A DNA stretch of 25,000 nt from Actinidia chinensis (lineage: Eukaryota > Streptophyta > Magnoliopsida > Ericales > Actinidiaceae). Under the pieces are notes generated by a model. The model searched no databases, was not told the DNA's origin, and saw only the letters and a list, made by a program, of their open reading frames with translations. The stretch lies in assembly GCA_009663005.1 (NCBI GenBank), contig VIGQ01000114.1:110001-135000 (forward strand), given 5' to 3'. A program made the translations under genes and the position numbers. Below, one piece after another: positions 20,590 to 25,000 of the stretch. Within the stretch, counting starts at the first letter, position 1. Each line of letters starts with the position of its first letter.

Positions 20590-21300
20590 GTGTCCGAATA
20601 AAGACATGTTCACAACTCACTAGACTAAAGAATATACTTGACATTTCGAAAGTGTTGGCCCAAGGGTGTTTTCCTGGTATAAAGGCGAAAGGCTTGACCT
20701 TGCCGTGGTTGGTTATCCGCCGCCCTATTGGAGGCTACAAGTCTGAGCCGATGCCGATGTTCCCAAGCTCCTTGTACTCTATTCCTTCTTGGACAGTCTC
20801 TAAGTCGGTGCCACCTCTTGGCCACAAAATAACAAGTCTGCTTCCTATACGAACTCTCCAATGCTTCATTTTGACAATGGGGGCAAGTTGGTATTTTAAT
20901 TGGCGTGGGTTCCCTTGGTGCTCGGCCCCTCCTTCTCGTGGAGTTGATGAATTTCCCCTTTGAGATCCAGACTCTGTTTTTGAACTTTGTTGCTATGCTT
21001 AGGTTTTCTCCTGAACCTCTTCGTCAACTATTCCTCGATATTGAGTCATTTCGTTCAATGCCCTCATCCCGTATTTAATTTGTTTGCTGTTCGGGTGCAT
21101 TGGCGGTGTTGTTTGAAGGAATCGCGGACCCTTGAACGTCCTTCTAGATTCTCTCTACAAACGGTCCACATTCGGCGTTCAGGGCTTTGTGGCCCCCTCT
21201 CCTTCCCTCCTAAGCGCATAGCTCTACAAACACATCAATGTTTTAACGTTTTAGTATATGATAGCTATATCATATTTTATTATAATCCATATTTTCCATA
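20590..21300 (-). pseudogene. Element C: gag remnant with zinc knuckle
   Basis: On the minus strand PTCPHC (20874-20891) precedes TCYFVAKRWHRLRDCPRR, with its Cys-to-Cys span at 20793-20834. This keeps the C-X2-C-X4-H-X4-C spacing of a retroviral-type knuckle, with Val in place of the second Cys. Upstream WISKGKFINSTRRRGRAPRE resembles the equivalent part of A (RIFKWGFITPARKARAPKE). Nucleotide similarity to A's gag extends to about 21200. After the knuckle, QGQAFRLYTR recalls the gag-protease junction (GRVFALT). Element A cuts the remainder at 20585. The N-terminal half of gag seems deleted, since the primer site is only about 300 bases further. Confidence 0.75.
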
Positions 21301-21531
21301 TCAGCATAACATATACGCCTACAATCAATTCTAGATTCTATCTATACGTGACTCTATCGTATGGTAATCAAGACCTATCATTCTTCTTTATATAACTTAA
21401 TCTTACGGTCCTCACTTATTGCTCTGATAGACATAACTTGATCTTAAGAGGCGGCATCCTATGCCTCTTGTAACGGTTTCAATCTATTGCTCTATTTAAA
21501 CGTAACTTAACTATAAGGGTGTCAACCTCGT
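21301..21531 (-). repeat. Leader of C with PBS-like repeats
   Basis: Downstream of the primer site on the minus strand, versions of TATCAGAGCA...AGGTTGACACC followed by AAGTTACGTT recur. Cores lie at 21532 (the PBS itself), about 21489 and 21421. Element A shows a matching pattern at 15134, 15178 and 15214. No coding content is seen. Confidence 0.6.
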
Positions 21532-21543
21532 GCTCTGATACCA
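21532..21543 (-). other. Primer binding site of element C
   Basis: The minus strand reads TGGTATCAGAGC, matching initiator-Met tRNA, two bases from the LTR boundary at 21546. Confidence 0.9.
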
Positions 21544-21545
21544 CC

Positions 21546-24080
21546 TGTCAGCCCCGCAACCCGGCCTATGCAGGGGATGGGAGGGGGATCGTGGGCACGT
21601 GATAAGGCCGTGGTTGGGGCCCACCAAGGCCTACTTACCTTCATTCGGCTTGATCACCTGTTGCATAATTCATTTAATTGGGTATATTTTTTTTCGGATG
21701 AAATTCATAATACTAAAAATAAACACAGTTAGATGCCGAATACACCAAGCAGTGCCTAATTCTTTTAGAACACCTTTTACATACACTCTAGACCAACTTT
21801 ACTGCTATTATAAGCTACTACTATGTATTCATAATAATCGCTAACAATATATATACAACATAGGGTCTGCCCTTACAAACATCATAAAGCCCTTAGGATC
21901 ACAAAAATATAATCTGGCATCACTCCTTCTATGGATCCTCCGGATGCTTCCTAAAAAATGATTTTCGAAAACATATTCTTTATGGCTTAGTGAATAAAAC
22001 AATAATGCATGAACATAAAAATACCATGGATAGCATACGCGTAATCATGAATAGATCGTAGATATCTCTTTGAATCATTCTAAACTTTAAAACGTAAGGC
22101 TATATCATGGTTTAAATATGATTTAATAATAATTCGGGTAAATATGGTATATCTTTTCAAATATGTTTTTCAATATCCTGTACTCATAACATAGCTTTCA
22201 TCACTAGAATCATAACGTAGTGACAACCCTTTTTAACTGAAATCTTTCTTTGAAACTTGAAATCTTATAGCTATAAGTCTATAATTGTAACTCTGTGAGT
22301 AACTCGTATACTTCATAGCTGTAATCCATATCTGTATATCTAGTACACCAAAGGGGTAACAACTCAGCTTTAGTAATCTTATTTCGGGTCCACAAACTCT
22401 GTACCCTTTTCAGGCACCTCTGTATCATATAGGTCACGTGGGGCTGCTTTAGGCCAGGGAACATCTCCACTCTAGATAGTTTTATTTCACTCCTCTATCA
22501 ATAGGATACGGGCTGGATTAAGGTCTTACTAAACCACGAGAAAGACCCCGAGCTCACTTGTAACTGTTAAATTACTTTGGGGGGGGGGGGGGGGGGGGCT
22601 CCTCACGTTAAAGCTTTGATTTATATTGACCATAACTTTTTAGTTTTGGATGTTCTATCATTCTTTTTAGTAAAAAACTTCATCCATGGGTTTTCGATGC
22701 AACCATATACTAACATTCGTGTTTATTTAAAACATGGCTTCTATAAACGTGAACATATACTTTATGCATTAAAACCTGAAAACATTTCATGCAATATATA
22801 TGTATGAAAACATTTCGAAATACGTAATTTTTGTTCCCTGGCTCCGGGGGGTGTTTAACTCACCTCGTTCCCTCCCTTGGTTTTGTGTCCAACACGACGT
22901 TCCTACATATAAGGACGTAACCTCATGTGAGAATCGTTAACAATAAACTTAAAATCACTTAAGTCTACCGTTGACTTTTTAATCCGACTAAAAGTATCCT
23001 TCTCAAGAACAATCTTCCACCCTAGACGACGCCCCCATGATTATGTCTAGGGTCTAAGTTGAAATATTCATGGCTAAAGGTCCATTTAGTTAAGGTGGGG
23101 ATACATACGACACCCTATTACTTGTCCAATTGGGGGGGGGAGATTTCCAAGCTTACGCAAATTATGTCCACGCGTTGGAACTCCTTTCACGGGGCCGTTG
23201 GAACAACTTCGTGTTGGAAACGGATTCCAATGGGACGTTGGAATTTCCCGAGACTAACTTTTTAACCTGACCATATGGCCTTAACGTTGTACGCGGCTTC
23301 CAACGGGCCGTTGGAACACAGCGGTGCCTATTTCCTTTGGTTCGAATTTCACCACCTTTCAAACTCTAAATTCAACAACCAATCTTCATCAAGGTTTTCT
23401 ATGGTTCAAATACTCACTAAAAAAGGGAAAACATAACTCAAAAGAGAGGAAAATACTATGAAGCAAGAGATCTAAGATTTAAAACTTTCTTCATTCACAA
23501 AACCCTAACTCATAAAAAATTTGAGGGTTTTTCAAACCCCACACTCAAATCCTTAACATTGAGCTTCAAGCTCCTAAAAATCAAGGAAATTGGGACGAGG
23601 AGTTCTCCATTAACACTCAACCGTCCTAGTGCATCTAAGGCAAAACCCAAGATTCTTTCAAACTATACATACACATATATTATATCTCAAAGTAAGTATT
23701 ACCTTCTTTAAGCTTGATGAAGCTTTCCAATGGTCTTCCCTAATGGCTTGAATTGGGGTTCCAAGCTCTTCTTCCTCCTCCTTTAATTTCTCTTTTCTTT
23801 CTCTTCTTTCTCTTCCTCTTTCTCTCTCTCTCCTCGTCTACGTAATGTGTGTGTGTGGTGTGTGTGTTGTGAAATGTTTAGGTGTGGAAGTGTTTAGGAT
23901 TAACACATGGGCATTTATGCCCATGTTGGGCCCACCACCTACTCCAGTTTGGCAATTAGCTTCCCATTGGCCATTTAGGTCATTTGATTTCTAAAATTGA
24001 ATAATTACAAATTGACTGAGAAAAATCAAAAGTAACTTGAGGCATAAGTTAAAGGAAATCAAATGGGTTTAGGGTTTACA
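21546..24080 (-). repeat. 5' LTR of element C (complete)
   Basis: Spans TGTCAGCCCCGCAACC to GGGTTTACA. Positions 22738-24080 match 1-1309 plus 3660-3675. The minus-strand 3' end (GCATAGGCCGGGTTGCGGGGCTGACA) closely resembles the LTR end of A, linking the two families. It contains a run of 20 G (22579-22598), the TTGGAACG/TTCCAACG cluster (23172-23315) and a CT tract with (TG)n (about 23790-23872). Confidence 0.88.
23172..23315. repeat. Cluster of GTTGGAACG/TTCCAACG motifs in the LTR of C
   Basis: Alternating CGTTGGAA and TTCCAACGGG motifs form imperfect palindromes. The other LTR has more copies (431-600). The position in the LTR resembles the TTCGAACG cluster of element A. Confidence 0.72.
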
Positions 24081-24502
24081 CCTTGGTTGTATGTTTGTTG
24101 GAATGGTGAGCTCCACCACTCTTTCGATTTTTTGTTGGTTGGCGGTAATTTATTTTTTACATAGTATTCTTTTTTTTTGGCTATCCACTTTTAGGGTATC
24201 GTTTATGCAAGTGGCCTGAACGATCATTAGAAAAAACTCTGATTATAACTTCTTGCAACCTATCCTGTGATTTTTTTGTTAAAGTTTGTATCTGAGAATT
24301 TAATTTTTATCACGAAAAAAAGATTGTATTATTCGAGGAAGTGCCAAGGGGGCACTACATAAACACAACCGACAGAAAAAAAGAATAAGAAAACAAAGAC
24401 ATGATAAACTCAAGTCCAATACGTCTCAAAAATAATTCAACTAAAACCCGTATCACGTAAGGCTCTTTTTTTCATCAGTGTTTGACTTCCATTTATAAGT
24501 CC

Positions 24503-24541
<39 letters not shown>

Positions 24542-24708
24542 AGGATGGCAAGACTAACAATAAACAATTAAAGAAAAGAGAAGAGCAAAGTCAGTCATTA
24601 CATTGACCACTTTCATTCAGACTACAATTGGTTTCTTTCGCATTTACTTGTTTATCCTATCCCCGTCTAATATCCCCGTCCCTTATTCGCCCAGACTCTT
24701 GAATACTA
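24081..24708. other. Flanking DNA right of element C
   Basis: There is no similarity to elements A-C. The sequence is AT-rich with short homopolymers. A minus-strand segment near 24440-24537 reads SVAVIGKAGLINGSQTL in one frame, preceded by CTAAAG (a possible splice acceptor). It could be a short exon, but the support is weak. Confidence 0.35.
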
Positions 24709-24995
24709 CTAGACACAAGTAAATGCCGTGAATAGGCTGTATGTAATGAGGAGGATTCTACAGCGTTGAGGGTTAACCGGTTTACATTCTTCTGAGATTG
24801 TGCTACTTAGTTTAAAGTGTTGGTTGGGGACTCTCAGTTTGTATGTTTGTGACGAGAAGTAGCAATTTTCCTGTATATCCTCGGTACCATACAAAGCAAA
24901 AGCTGAACCAAGTTTCAGTTTTGGAGATCTATTGAAATGATCAAATGGCATTTCAATGCCGTACTCCAAGCTATGCTGAGACTTCATAAGATGCT
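24709..24995 (-). CDS. Possible exon of an unidentified host gene
   Basis: The minus strand is open from the window edge region to a TAG at 24709. Upstream of the ATG at 24987 an in-frame TAG (24997-24999) coincides with a CTAG|GAG context. That could be a splice acceptor, making the exon begin GAGCATCTTATG. The protein has mixed, gene-like composition (for example MPFDHFNRSPKLKLGSAFAL and LYGTEDIQENCYFSSQTYKL), unlike the low-complexity shadow frames elsewhere. A GTAAAC near 24797 is a possible donor, in which case the last 30 or so codons would be intron. I recognise no domain or family. It may equally be a chance open frame. Confidence 0.38.
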
Positions 24996-25000
24996 CCTAG

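Larger units (their letters stand above)
1..24080 (-). mobile_element. Element C: outer Ty3/gypsy LTR retrotransposon, left end outside window
   Basis: The segment 1-1309 aligns collinearly with 22738-24080, and a minus-strand primer site (21532-21543) adjoins the right copy. A polypurine tract (3676-3690) adjoins the left copy. These define two LTRs of one minus-strand element whose 3' LTR begins before the window. Only about 1.9 kb of its internal DNA remains (3676-4635 and 20585-21545), because element A occupies 4636-20584. A gag zinc-knuckle remnant lies near the primer site and an integrase C-terminal remnant lies near the polypurine tract, in the order expected for Ty3/gypsy. RT, RNase H and the integrase N-terminus are absent, so it is non-autonomous. 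Its outer target duplication cannot be checked because the left end is missing. Confidence 0.85.

Noticed and set aside
21531..21543. Part of a tRNA gene
   Set aside because: TGGTATCAGAGC is a retrotransposon primer site adjacent to an LTR. No tRNA cloverleaf surrounds it or the sites at 11854 and 15134.
24330..24420. LINE or SINE tail with A-rich stretch
   Set aside because: A-rich runs and a GGGGGCAC context are suggestive, but I found no target duplication, promoter boxes or coding remnant.

Overview
The window is transposon-filled nuclear DNA of a flowering plant. The signs are plant-type Ty3/gypsy LTR elements with initiator-Met tRNA primer sites (TGGTATCAGAGC), a chromovirus with a chromodomain, a non-autonomous hAT-type DNA element, and the absence of any intact gene. 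Single-base indels and long homopolymers are so frequent that every coding remnant is broken. Part of this may be unpolished long-read error rather than decay.

Layout, outermost to innermost. Element C is an old minus-strand Ty3/gypsy element. Its 3' LTR runs in from beyond the left edge (1-3675, interrupted by a hAT element at 1310-3659). Its 5' LTR is at 21546-24080. Its own internal DNA survives only at 3676-4635 and 20585-21545. Element A (4636-20584, plus strand) is inserted inside C and belongs to the same lineage: the gag, integrase and LTR-end sequences align. A's 5' LTR is split (4636-5456 and 13838-15128) by element B (5457-13832, minus strand), a Tekay-like chromovirus with a nearly complete but frameshifted pol and no recognisable gag. 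B has a perfect 5-bp target duplication (GTTTT). A has an imperfect one (TTGAT/TTGTT). The hAT has an 8-bp one with one mismatch.

The most unusual content is two sequences derived from the spliceosomal U6 snRNA. One is in C (4499-4583, minus). The other is in A (17289-17379, plus). Each lies in the sense orientation of its host element, upstream of a degenerate integrase remnant, where RT core, RNase H and the integrase N-terminus should be. The flanking DNA of the two copies aligns as well. This suggests a non-autonomous Ty3/gypsy subfamily that captured U6 before A and C diverged. Other shared oddities are repeated primer-site-like motifs downstream of the PBS and clusters of short palindromic motifs in the LTRs.

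To the right of C (24081-25000) the DNA is no longer recognisably repeat. A minus-strand open stretch at 24709-24995 may be an exon of an unidentified host gene. No tRNA, rRNA or CRISPR array was found.
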